This document shows positions 1 to 12,600 of a stretch of DNA of 64,000 bases, in pieces. The position numbers and the translations under genes were made by a program. Under the pieces are notes generated by a model. The model did no database searches and was not told the DNA's origin. It saw nothing but the letters and a program-made list of their open reading frames with translations. The stretch comes from Enoplolaimus lenunculus (taxonomy: Eukaryota > Nematoda > Enoplea > Enoplida > Thoracostomopsidae). The stretch spans positions 186,001 to 250,000 of the forward strand of contig JASANG010000086.1 in the NCBI GenBank assembly GCA_030248215.1. The letters run 5' to 3'. Numbering within the stretch: position 1 is the first letter of the stretch; each line of letters opens with the position of its first letter.

Positions 1-527
1 ATCTATAAAAATCCGGGAGAAAACGCAACTTGGACCAACGCAACTACTATAAGATTCTAAACTTAGAACTTAATTGGGTTATTTTTACATTATAACTTTA
101 GATCGTTTTTTACACACGCGACGCCGATCCGGATATGTATCAGATAAGAAACGTGTATCCGGACATTCGGATATCCGCAAGATATCCGAAATGCTATTGT
201 ATAAAGAATTTTTGGAATAATTTGCATTGTTTCAGATATCCACGGGATATCCGAAATGTACTTTACAGATTACGGTTTATACAAAATGAAAGTATACGTT
301 TGAAGTCAGCCGATAACTTGGTGTGAATTTTGAAAAGTTCGCTATGCTACAGCGAAAAATTTATATTGTAGAATATTATATAAATCGAGGATAGTTCATT
401 TATCACCATAGCAACCGTTGCCCTGTAAACTGCGCATATTTTGGAATCTTTGCCATTTTGTTTTAGTTTAGTAGATACGTAATATACGGCTGCTAATAAA
501 CAATCAACCCACATTTTAAATACTGCT
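1..527 (+). promoter_or_regulatory. CEP290 upstream region and presumed 5' UTR
   Basis: No upstream gene is visible. A TATATAA string sits near 376 and a pyrimidine-rich acceptor-like TTTTGTTTTAG ends at 466, 62 bases before the ATG. From about 125 to 265 there are several copies of a GGATATCCG-type motif, probably the remains of a short inverted-repeat element. No transcription start can be fixed from sequence alone. Confidence 0.35.
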
Positions 528-620
528 ATGGTGGCTGCCGATATCGAGTATCTACGATCCTATGATGTTGAACATTTAACGGATAGCGATGCCGATGACA
601 TTTATCAGCAGCTTGCAAAG
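528..620 (+). CDS. CEP290: CEP290 exon 1 (start codon)
   Basis: 31 codons beginning MVAADIEYLRSYDVEHL and ending QQLAK. The donor is AAG|gtgctg, phase 0. It ends at the same place as the human LSK|VEVNE boundary. An in-frame stop at 480-482 excludes an upstream start in the same exon. Confidence 0.85.
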
Positions 621-3600
621 GTGCTGATTTGGTATTTAAAATGAATTTAATCATGGATTCGCTTGTTTATAGCTAATTAAATGATGAAGCACCGTGCACT
701 TAATATCATTCGTTTGATCTGCGGTTTAATTTTTGTATGAATATGAACACGTTATTTCTATTCACCCATGTGTGAAAGAGCTGGCGTTGAAATGCCACAA
801 ATCGATTATGAGGTCTTGTTGGTTATTTTTCAGCAGCCGTCGTTTGTCCAAAGAGAACGAATTTCAAAAATTTTGGCATAATTGAGCGCGTGATGAGCTC
901 CCATGGTGATTCCATGCCCAAATTTGAATAATGTAGCTAAATTATATAAATAACATGCAAATCGTTCGACGCAGCTGTTCTTTCTGCCAACACCATTACT
1001 AGGTGTGTAACATTTGTTTCCGAACTCATAAAATAAAACTAGCGAAATGGTTTTGTTTCAATCGGTCAGAAAGTTAGTCAGGATTTAAAAAGTCCCGTAG
1101 AACATTAGACACGGCAGTCAACACCGCTGCGGTTGTAATGTATGCTTTTTATCGGCCTGAAATACGCATTCGTAAAATGATAGTCACAAATTTCCGAAAT
1201 CTGTTAAGCAACTGTAAGACAAATTTTAGCCCAAGTACTGAAGAGGTTCCTCCAAAAATCCGCGGATATTACCTGGGAAATCGGGATTTTGGGAAATTGG
1301 GATATTACCCGGAAAATTGAAATTTTGCCGAGAAATTGCGATTTCTGACGCAGCCTATTTTCGCTCGGTAATTTTGAAAAATTAGTAATTTGGAAAATTG
1401 GGATATTACCCGGGAAATTGCGTTTTAGAAAATTCGGATATATATTACCCCAGAAAGTGATATTTTCGAAAATTGGGATTTGGCCGAATCCGGGAAATTG
1501 AATTTTTCAGCGCAACCTTTTTTGGTCGGGATTTTTGGAAATTGGGATTTGGGAAATTCGGATATTACCCGGCAAAGTGGAATTTTGTAAAATTAGGAAT
1601 TTGCCGGGAAATCGCTATTGCGGACGCAACCTTTTTCGCTTGGGATTTTCGAAAATTGTGATTTTGGGAAATTGGGATATTACCCGGAAAGTGAGGATTT
1701 TGGAAATTAGGATTCTGCCGGGAAATTGCTATTTCGGGCGCAACCATTTTCGTTCGAGATTTTGAGAATTGAAATTTTGGGAAATTGCAATATTACCCGG
1801 AAAACTGAGATTTTGGAAAATTCGGATATGCTTTTCCAGGCCTAGGTTTCGTTTTTCCTGGGTCTCGCAAGTCAAAAACGCCGAAAATAGTAATCCGAGA
1901 CAAAATTAAGAGCGAGAACAAAAGCTTTTGCTTACCTGATCAATGAAAAAGTACACTTCCGGATTTTAAAATATAAACCATGCAGGGAAAACCTAGGTGG
2001 TACAATTTTCTATTTTACCCGTTCATGAACACAACTCCACGCCTCAAATTTTCTGAGCAAACCGGAGAAACCTATGCATTTTACTTTTTACGTTCCTTGC
2101 ATTCCACACAAAACCGATACAACGATTTTCCATTCCAAACTGAGAAAAATCTAAGGTTTTGAACTTTGCCCATTTCCCAAACAAAACTCATGACTCAGAT
2201 TTTCCTGTCAAACCTGGGAAAACGTAGGTTTTTGAATTTTTCACAATTCCAGTTTTCCAAACCAAAACTCCTTGCTTCACCAAATCGAAGAACCCTAAAC
2301 GCATGACTTTTCGCTTGTCCCGATTTCCGAACTTCACCTGCACTTGTATTCTTTTCTACCAAACCAAAAAGAAATGATATTGGTTTAAATTCTCTCTTTG
2401 CCACTTCACGTGTTCTGAATAAAAAGAACAGATTCCAATTTTTTCAAGTCAACTGGAATACGCCTTCCTACCCCTGCCAAAACATAAAACCTACGCGCTT
2501 AACATTTCCACTTTGTCCATTTTCCGGAATATTTACCTTACATTTTAAATGTTCCCCAGCAAACGAAACGAAAACGAATGAGCTTGAATTTTCCGATTTT
2601 CTCATTTTCCAATCAAATACCAGTACGCATTTAATTTTCCCAATGCCAAGCCAGGAATACCTACTTGCTTAAATTTCACACTTTTCCCGTTTTCCAAACA
2701 AAACCTATGCTTTAATTGCCAATCCAGGAGAAAGGTACGCGTTTGAATTTTCCACTTTTTTGGTTTTCCAACTAGGGCTTGCCCTTTCGATTTTCCATGC
2801 AAAACCGAATATAAAGTAGGCGCTTGACATTTTCATTTCTCCCGCCCTCCAAACAAGACCTACGCTTTCGATGTTTCATACCAAACCAAACAAAAATTAG
2901 GCGTTCGAATATTTCATTTCTCTCGTCTTCCAAATACCATCCACGCAAGAGAATTTCCCTAGCAAGAATGAGAAATTCTAGACGTTTGAATTGGCCACTT
3001 ATCCTGTTTTCTGAACCTCGCCTACATTTCTAATTTTTTAAAAAAACTATTAAGCCAAACGAAAACTTATATGTTTAAATTTCCTACTCACTTTTCTCAT
3101 TTTTCAAAACGAACGGACATATCCCAACTACCAAGCCAAGCCAAGCAAACCGCTAATAACACATCAGCAAGCTGGTTTGTATTTTCCACTTTCCCCGTGT
3201 TACGAACCAAAAAGACACTGCCCTACATATTTTCTAAATCAACCAAACCGTACCTTTCCACCCCTGCCAAAACCTTAAACCTATTTGTTTTCCACCCCAC
3301 TTTTCAAGTTTTCTGACCTTTGTTTATAATTTTTAATGTTACCTACAAACCTATAGTAAAACATATACGGTTAAATTTTATGCATCTCCCGTTCTCGGGG
3401 CTGAACGGCACATTCCAAGTTTCCAGCCACTCCAACTCAACCTGGAATTTCTTACTGAACCAAGGACAAACTTTACTATTCATTTGGATCTTTCGAATTT
3501 TTATTTTTTCAAGCAAAACCTATACTTTTGATTTTCCCTACCAAACAAACAAGAAGAAAATGTAGTCTCAAGACAGGAGTGGCTGGGTGCGCTTCTCGTT

Positions 3601-6600
3601 TATAGATTTTCCACATTGGAAAACGGGACATCCCTGTGCTTTTCGTTGGCCGCAAGGCTACAAATCACCCGCGGATTCGCACTAAGATTCAGTGCAAAAT
3701 GTTAAGTTTTGAATATTTAGTTCACCTATTAAACAACATTTGAATCTTGAAATTACCTGTTTTAATTTTACCAAGAGTGTATGATACAAGAGTATGCAAC
3801 TCTAGGGGTTCCGCATTTTACAAAATGTACCTCCGCGCGTTGTGTTTTTTGCCGACCCCTTCTTATTTAAAGCGGGTCCGTTATCACATGCAAAACCATA
3901 AATTAAACTGTAGGCGGATCATTTTTTGTTCGCTGGTAAATAGTGCCATGGCTTGTACAGGTTGTGACCCCCTCTAAATAAAGGGGGGTGGGACAAAACC
4001 CCAACGCGCACCGGGTACATTCTTTTCTACACTAAATGTGCCCACTTGCATACGCTTGTTAAAGTATGCATCATCCACTGTTGATTTTGTCAATCGTTAA
4101 AATTTATAGGTTAAATTAGAAGATCATGGTGAAGACTATGAACTCGCAAAGTCGCTGTTTCGCATTTCTCGAGCAATCAATGTTGTGAGTTGTTTGTTTT
4201 TGAATGTTTTACTTTAACATTTGTACAGATAAACCAAATTTCTCACAATATATCGCTATGGAATTTTTAAAAAATGCTGTAGTAGCATTTACTTGTGTTG
4301 CACTGTACAGTTTGGATCACTGTTGCAAACATAGGAGGATGCAGTTATGAAGTTCTAAAATGATACTTAAGTGTTGATTTTAGTGAAATATTGGCTCATG
4401 TTACATTAAGGGGTATCCAGATTTCTGGTGGGTTTATAAAAGAGTAGGTTTAGATTCTAGATTATATTTTTTGCTTAGGCTTAGGCTTAGGAACTCATTT
4501 TTGCAACGCTTAGGCTTTAGGCTTAGGCTTAGGAATACGCTTAATCTACTGTTACGCTCGTTATAGTAACATTGGCCGAAATATTTAACAAGTTTTGCAG
4601 GCTTGAATAAAATGTGCTTCTGTGTGACTAAGTCTATTGAGTTATTTTTGTTGCATCTGTGTTAAAATTGATAATCCTAACAGTGCGGTGAGATCGACTA
4701 TCTTGGGTTGGTGTTAAGGAGGTTTTGTTCAGATCTTTCAATCCCGTATCGAGCATTCAGAGGAAGCATTGGCGGAAGAGATGGAAAAAATAATGGAAGA
4801 ACGCGCATTAGCAACGGCGCATCGTGAACAAGAGCTGAATCATGAAATTGACGAATTGAAAGAGCAATTAAGCTCACTACGAGTATGTTTCACGTTTTGT
4901 GTCCAACTTGAAACGTTAGGAAACTTTTGGTTATGTTCATGACAGCCATAGGTCGATATTGTGACTCTACAATCTGTATTACAACACGGGTACAGCCACA
5001 AGGTTGTATCTGCTTCAATTTGTTTCTGATAAATTGTGCTGGTCATTTTCTATCAAACAGTGGAGTAACCACACGACCATCATTGACCTCCTGGATACAC
5101 TAACACTATAAAGTTCATCAAATACATGTTGTACCCTATCCCGTCGCCTGGTCATCTTACTATTAGCTAATCATTTTGCATCAAGGGCATACAAAGGTTG
5201 CTGTCGAGTTACAACCAAGGTTGAAAATTTTTTATGGAGGCCAACATTTTTTCAGGAAGGATGAGCCCCCTTCCCTGCACGCCTTGGCCACGGGCCACGC
5301 TATACCATGTATATTGCATCTTTTCTTCATTCAACTTTTCAATTATTGATTACATTCTGTTACCACAGAAGTTCCGGCCAATGTAAAGAATATTGGTTTC
5401 CCATTTTCCCAGGTGGTAAATCTATAGCCAGGAGTACAGCTAGTCACTCTTGCTTAAACCCTAGTTTTTGCTAGCATGCTACAGAAAACTACCAGCCCAG
5501 GTTTAGTTTTAGAAATGTGGCAAATTCAATCGTGTATGTTTTCACTTTCGTTGTCGTGGAAAATCCTGAAAATTCAAACGATAGCTTTTGTCTTGGCCAA
5601 GTTGGGAGAGTAAGGTTTCTTTGGTTTGACTAGAATGTTATTTCCAGAAAAAACAACTAACTGAAAACGGAAGTGAGGAAACGCAGTTATTACGCGATGA
5701 AATAAAGGACTTAGAGAATCAAAATCGAGAACTGATTCAAGAATTGCGAGAACGAGAACGAGATTTACAAGATGAAAAAGATATTTCAGAAAAAGTAAGT
5801 TCTTAATGGCTAAACGCATTTATTATCATTACCTCTTCTTTGCATCAATCAGAGATTGTTCGGTGACCGAAAAAAGTGTCCCATCAATAAAGTGTCCCTC
5901 GGACACTTTTTTCGAAAAATTCTGTCCCTGAACCGTCTTTCCGAATATTTCATTCCTCCAGGACAGTTTTTTGAAAAATACTGTCCCTAAAGCTCTATTC
6001 ACACGTGCATGTTTCTGCTACGTGAACTTGCAACTTCAAATTACACACAGAACTTGCATTTTTTCATCAGCCATTGAGAAACGGTTACAATAAATTCATT
6101 GAATTGAATGGTTATTCACATATGTGAACTAAATTATAACTATAATTTTTAATGAATTAATTGTAGCGCAAGTTTTTCGAATGTGATTTGGGGCAAAACT
6201 TGCAGCTGCAAGTACTCTCAGCAAAACGTGCACGTATGAATAGGGCTTTACGGAATAGTTTTATTATATATTTTTTCATTATTGAAAATATAACAGTTTT
6301 GAAATTTTAGTGTGATGTTTGCAGCACAGACATCACCTAGAAAGCATTGAAAACTTCAGAACGTTTCCTTATAAGAAACAGTTAATTATAGTGATGCCTA
6401 AGTTGAAGATAATCTAACTTAAATTTAGCAAACGAAACGCGCTGAAGATGCTGATCGTGAAGTCAAGGAACTGCGCCGTGACGTAAGACTATGATGTTTT
6501 ATTCATAGTTATGCGCATCGCATAAATATGAAAAAAGTTAGCTAAAGAAAGCTGGCCCATGTTAAGTAGAGGGCTTTGCTCACTGGGAGACAGGGGACTT

Positions 6601-9600
6601 AGATGCAGTGAAGCTTATGCTTAGGCTTAAGCCTTGGGTTAGGCTTAGGTTTATACTTGGGCTTTGTAGGCAGGCCCCAATAGTTATAACATGAGAAAGA
6701 TAGCTAACTCAGCGTTAATAACATGTTTCCAAAACTGTTTTAAAACAATTTGTTTGTTAACATAACTTGGTTCATTTTTCTGGTGTTATAATGATTTATT
6801 AATGTGGCCCATAGAATAGAGAAATTTTAAGGTTTAGACTAAACATTTTTGCGTTGCTTAGGCTCTGGCTTAGGCTTAGGCTTAGGAATATGCTCGTTCT
6901 TACGCTTAGTCTTAGGCTTAGGTTTAGGCTTAGGAATATGCTTATAATACTGTTCCGCTCCTGCTCTTTACATTGGCAATTGATGTATGAATTTCCCAAA
7001 ATAACTTGTAATGTATTTCACCAGCGTGATCAAGCACTGGAAGATACCAAAGATCTTCAAAAACAGCTAAACTCATTGCGAGAAATTCAAAGTGGTAGCA
7101 TTGTTACGCACGACGAAGAAACGCAGCGTAAAATTAAAGCAAAAAATCAAGAACTTCTGACATTACTCGAAGAGAACAATGTACGTTTTACATGCAATAG
7201 AAGCCTAATATGATTATGGTACAAACAATAACATCAGACAACGATTTGATTTGAAACTGCCTTGTTTTTGTGGAAAAACACCATCGTGTGCATAAACAGT
7301 CCTCATTAATAGTTTAAGGTTTGTGATTTTTAAGTTTATTTGCATTGTAATTTGAACTGAAGACAAGATACTTTCAGCGTAAATGTTGATACATTCAACA
7401 AATGATCAAACTCAATCTTGACAAAGTATTACTCAGCGAGCCAGAAGAAGTTGCTACAGATGAACTCAATTGTGATTTTGCATCTCGCGAACCTTTATTT
7501 ATATTATTAGCAATTTTGTTTCAGAATCTAACCACCGCAAACTCAGAGCTTCAAGATCAAGTCAAAAAACTGAAGGACAGCCTCGAAGAGTCAGTAAAGC
7601 AAATGAACAAAACAACCGATAACTACGGAAGAATAAAAGTAAATTGGACTTGATTTGTGGCAAATTGTTACAAAATCAAACTAAAATAAAAATCCATGTT
7701 GTCGTTTTGCGCAGGGCTATAAATGTTTTCGCGTTCAATTGGACGACGACTTGCTGCCCACATATCTAAGTGCGACAATAAATTTGTAAATATTAAAATA
7801 AACGCAGATTATGCAACGCAACTTCATTTTATGCCAAGAGGCAAAGTGATTTTGCAGAATCGATTTAAAATTGCAACTTGGAAAACATAAACCATCTTAT
7901 TTCAGGAAGCGCTTGAAGAAGCGGATGCAACCATAGACTCGTTAAAACAAGAGAATAACATTCTTTACGCTCAAGTATGCACATTATTTACGCAAATGGT
8001 GCATTTTATTTAATATCTGTAATTTCCTTCTAGTTATCAGGCCCGTGAAAAGCTCAGGAGCATACTAGTGTTTCCGTTGACATACAAGCAAGGTTGAAAA
8101 TTATCTCGGGCTGCCAAAATTTTGTCAGGAGAGGCTTAGTACCTTCCCCCCCGCCACCCTTGGCTCCGGGCCTGCTAGTTATGTTGTCATTCCCATCAGT
8201 TTGTCTCAAAACGTATAATTGTATGTTGATCTGACTTAAATGTTTCAGAAATGTTTTTATGCGAACATCATTCTTTTGTCTGATTTCTAAACAATTTCAA
8301 ACTCTCGGCAATTAAATAATCGTAGTTTTGATAAGTTTTAGGTCGAACAACTCGGCGCAAAAGGAACCAATGGAACAGCTTCAACAGCTGCATCGGAACT
8401 CCAAAGTGAACTAATGAGAGCGGTGGATTTGAAGATTGAAGAGTGGCGGGTAGGTTCGTGTACAAACACTAAATTAATTTAATTTGTGAATAATGTTAGC
8501 GGCTGCATATTAGGTTACGAAACAATGGTTACCTGAGCCTATGGGCACAAAAACCAATAAACACAAAGTTATACACGTTGAGTAGTGTTTAAATATTACT
8601 ACGATTGCTTATTCTGCAGTGCAACGCCATGTTGTGAAGTAGTTTATATTTAATAGTTGTTGTATGCCTTTGCTTTTTTCCGAGATATGAACGCACTCTC
8701 CTGCGATACGTCAAGTGTGCTTATATTTGTATTTTTAAATATCCGTCTGGCCTTTATAATATGATGTTTTTTATTTTCTAATGGTTTATGTATTTTAGCA
8801 ACTACTTCAAGACAAGGAAGTCGAACTGCAGTCTGTGAAAGCCAAATCAACACAGCTTCAGCAGGAACTGGCTCAGTATAGCGTTGATATCGATCGAACC
8901 AATGTGGCTTTTCTGAATCGCGTAAGATTTTTTGGCCAATGCAAATTTATGCCTTTACACATTTTTACTTTAAAACTCGTTTTAGTATTTGCATGACTAA
9001 ACATCTTTTCTATTGCAAACATCTGAAGCACCAAGTAGCTGTTATTTTGAACGTAATGTTATTAATTTCGACGTTAAACATTTGTCCCCATTCACAATTT
9101 AGAGTTTGGGTCAAAAAGATAACGAAATTAATCTGCTTCAAACTGAACTTGAAAATGCAACCAAAGAAATCCTCGAAAACGCCGAAGTTTTAGAATTACT
9201 TCGCAAGCAATTAAATATGGGTAAGTGTGTGTCTTAAATACTTACTGGTATAATATATTTTTTACATCGCATCAAATTTACTTCTGTAACAAGACTTGGT
9301 TTAACAAACAGGTCATTTCAGTTGTTTGTTCAAGTTATATCATTGCATAAAATGTGAGCAGTTCCAGGTCAATTTGCAGTACCAGTAGAGATCCTTCACA
9401 CATTACATAAGCCTGCGTGCTGCAAAATATGACTAAGTAAATACATTAGCGACCGCAACCTTGGAATTGTAAGTTTCGTATTAGGCGAGGATAATTTAAG
9501 GTTTATTAAATAATAAAGAAGCTTGAATCTATTGAATAAAACGAGACAGACGATTTTTGAAACGAAACAATATTTTCGAAGGGCAGGTTAGAGGCCACGT

Positions 9601-12600
9601 TTCAGAACCGCAAAGCCTCCTTTTGAGACAAATCGTGGTTCCTATAGTAGTCCTTTGTGTTATGAATTTAGTGCTCTGGTTTGAATCCGTCCAGGCCAAT
9701 GTAGTTTACGGAGACACCCTTAGGAGGTAGGAAGTGACAGTCTCGGTACCACCGGATGCCACATATAACGGTTGAATATAATGACTCGTGTTAATTTACA
9801 GGAACTGGTCACAGAAACACAGGAAGACTTGAGAACTTGAGACCAGAAAAGGCTTAGGCCAGAGCTATTAGGCTAACGATTTTAGGTGTTTAGGCTAAGC
9901 AACCGTTTTTAACATAAGCTTTGGCATTGTGGGCTGATAATAGTTAACGACGGCCAACGTAACAGCTTTAAAATATTTGAACATAATACATATTTTGTTT
10001 TGTTTGAGATGACGACACATGGAAATTGCAAGCGCGTCAAATGTCTGAACTTAAAAATCAAATGCGAGCACAAGCAATGAGACTTGAAGAATCTCTCAGC
10101 CGAACAAATGTCGCAGAAGAAGAAGCGTTGGATCGCGATCGGGAATTGTCAGATTTATTGGCTCGTATGCGGCAGTATGAAAAGGTCAGCGCAAAATAAC
10201 ACACGTCATATGGTCTATTTTTGTTTCAACTGTACTGCAAAAAAATGATGAGTCAAATTGACTCTCTCAGAAATAGGCTTTTCGATACTAGGTACACAAA
10301 CTGAGTTAAATTCTGGTGGAGTCGAATTTTGACTCAGTTCGTGTAGTCAGGAAAAGCCTATTTCGGAGAGAGTCAATTTGACTCACCATTTTTTGCAGTG
10401 TGCTAGCGTTCAAGAGTTTAAAATATAAATGTTTTCTATGATAATTTTTTACCTTAAGGCAAGAAGTAGAACCATTGAGAAACGGCAAATTATCAAAATT
10501 GAACTGAATTTAAATGGAGTGTCATTGAATTGTGTTGTCTCTATTTCCGTTCACTGCACAGATGTGATGTTTTTGAATAGTTTTTGCGTCTGTTACAGTC
10601 CAACAAACGTAAAGCTTAAGTCATATGTCCTTCGTGCAATCAAAACGTATCACAGAATATATACGCTATCCGCAATATTGCAATTCAAATATGTTACCAA
10701 TAATGTGTTTGCACGTTGTTAATATATTTGGGAGAGGTCGATTTCAGGGCGAATATGGTCTATCTGAAGCAGTTGATGAAATTAAAGAAATAAAGATACA
10801 AATAAGTTTTCGTAACAAGTACGTCGCAATGACACGATAGTAATGCTTTGTACAGCAAAACAAATTTAGAGAAACACAGCGATTGCAATGCTGCAAACTG
10901 CAATTGCATTCAGCTGCAATTTTAATAGCACCATTAAATCCATTTTCTGATTTTTCACATTCCAAACGCAAAATCCAGTGTATATTTAAATTTTATTGCG
11001 TCGTTCAGTGTGCTAGATTTATTGTTTTTGAGCGACAAGCTAAAACCACTGCAAAAAATGGTGAGTCAAATTGACTCTCTCCGAAATAGGCTCTACGGGA
11101 CTACACAAACTGAGTCAAATTCGACTCCGCCAGAGCCGAATTCGGCTCACTGAGTCGCACGTTTGACTCTGGCGGAGTTGAATTTGACTCAGTTTGTGTA
11201 GTCCCGTAGAGCCTATTTCGGAGGGTGTCGATTTGACTCACCATTTTTTGCAGTGTAATATGCAGTGTATGTGTGCGAGAAGGATGGCCGGCTACAGGTT
11301 TTGGTCTGCACAAATCCACGCCAGATTCATGTATCCGTTGAACAATAAGTAATTGCAGAATATTTTTTCAAATCGTTGGGAAAAATCTTCCGCACCATAA
11401 GCTGGGTTTCGTTACTTTTGTTTACTAGAGTAGGCGAACTGTCCAACGCTTGCTTCTGCATTCATCAGATAATTCTTTGGAATTTCCAAAATCGCCTCAA
11501 GAGACAATATTCCAGCCTTATAGGGTAGAAATATTATAGGTAAAAAATCCTATGGTTACTATTTACCCGGACCGGTAGCTAAAGGGTGGGCAGGTGGACT
11601 CAGCCTCCCCTGGAAGAACTACGGCCAACAATATATATTTTCAACTTTGCTCGCCGTCATCAAAAACCCTTTCATGTCCCTCATGAAATAATGTTCATCT
11701 CTCTTAGTTTGATGAGCTGGCAACGGGTCTGTATTTACCTAATTTTATGTATAATGCCGGCATGTCGCCTTGTGCTTGTTTATTAATTGAGACCAGAACA
11801 AATTCAACCGTTTAGTCATTAAGGAATTTATAAACAAACAATGGTGCGCCCATGATAAAATCTGGATTGTAATGCATAAAGTCAGCCTCATTTCTGAACG
11901 ACAGTGCTTTAGATCTGTATTGTGAGTTTTTGGAAATTGTGTTAGCGATTGTTCAAATTGGTTTTTTGGTCCTGAATTTTTATGCTCATGAAAAGTCGTT
12001 TCGAATTTTGTTTTAGGGAAATCAAAAATCTAAGTCAACACATAAGCAAAGTTGAATTGGAATTAAACTCTGCATTGGACGAAAACGAAGAACTACGGGC
12101 CCAGCTTGGTCTTGAAGGCAGAGAACCAATCAGTTTTGATATGAAAACTATCGAACGAGAAAAACGTCAAAGCGATAGAGCTTTAAATTTGGTACTGCAG
12201 AAAGAGGTACGTGTTTATTTCAACAGTAGTGGCGGCGGAAGCATTTTCTTAGTGGAGCAACACCAGCTGTTTCGAATCCACAAATACCTTATCCATTTTA
12301 GAATTTTGTAGTGTTTCTTTCGCGTGTCGTAATTTTTGGAAACAAGTAATATTTCTTGCAAAACTATTGTTAAAACTCGTTACTTATATATTTGTACAGA
12401 CTCTGTGAGATCGCTCCGTCACGTTTGCGGCCAGTGGTAACTGGTCATCGGGTAAAACTGGCTGGAATTGGGGCCACCCAACGAAATTGAAAACGCATTC
12501 TAGTAGATAGCTCGTCCAATTACAATATATATTTAATTATCCACAGACCTTGTGTAGCTTCAACAAATATATATAATCTCTGTCCAGGCCAAAAGTAACC

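Noticed and set aside
4471-4535. Telomere or former chromosome end suggested by TTAGGC repeats
   Set aside because: The tracts are short, interrupted, in both orientations and inside a dispersed element between exons of one gene.
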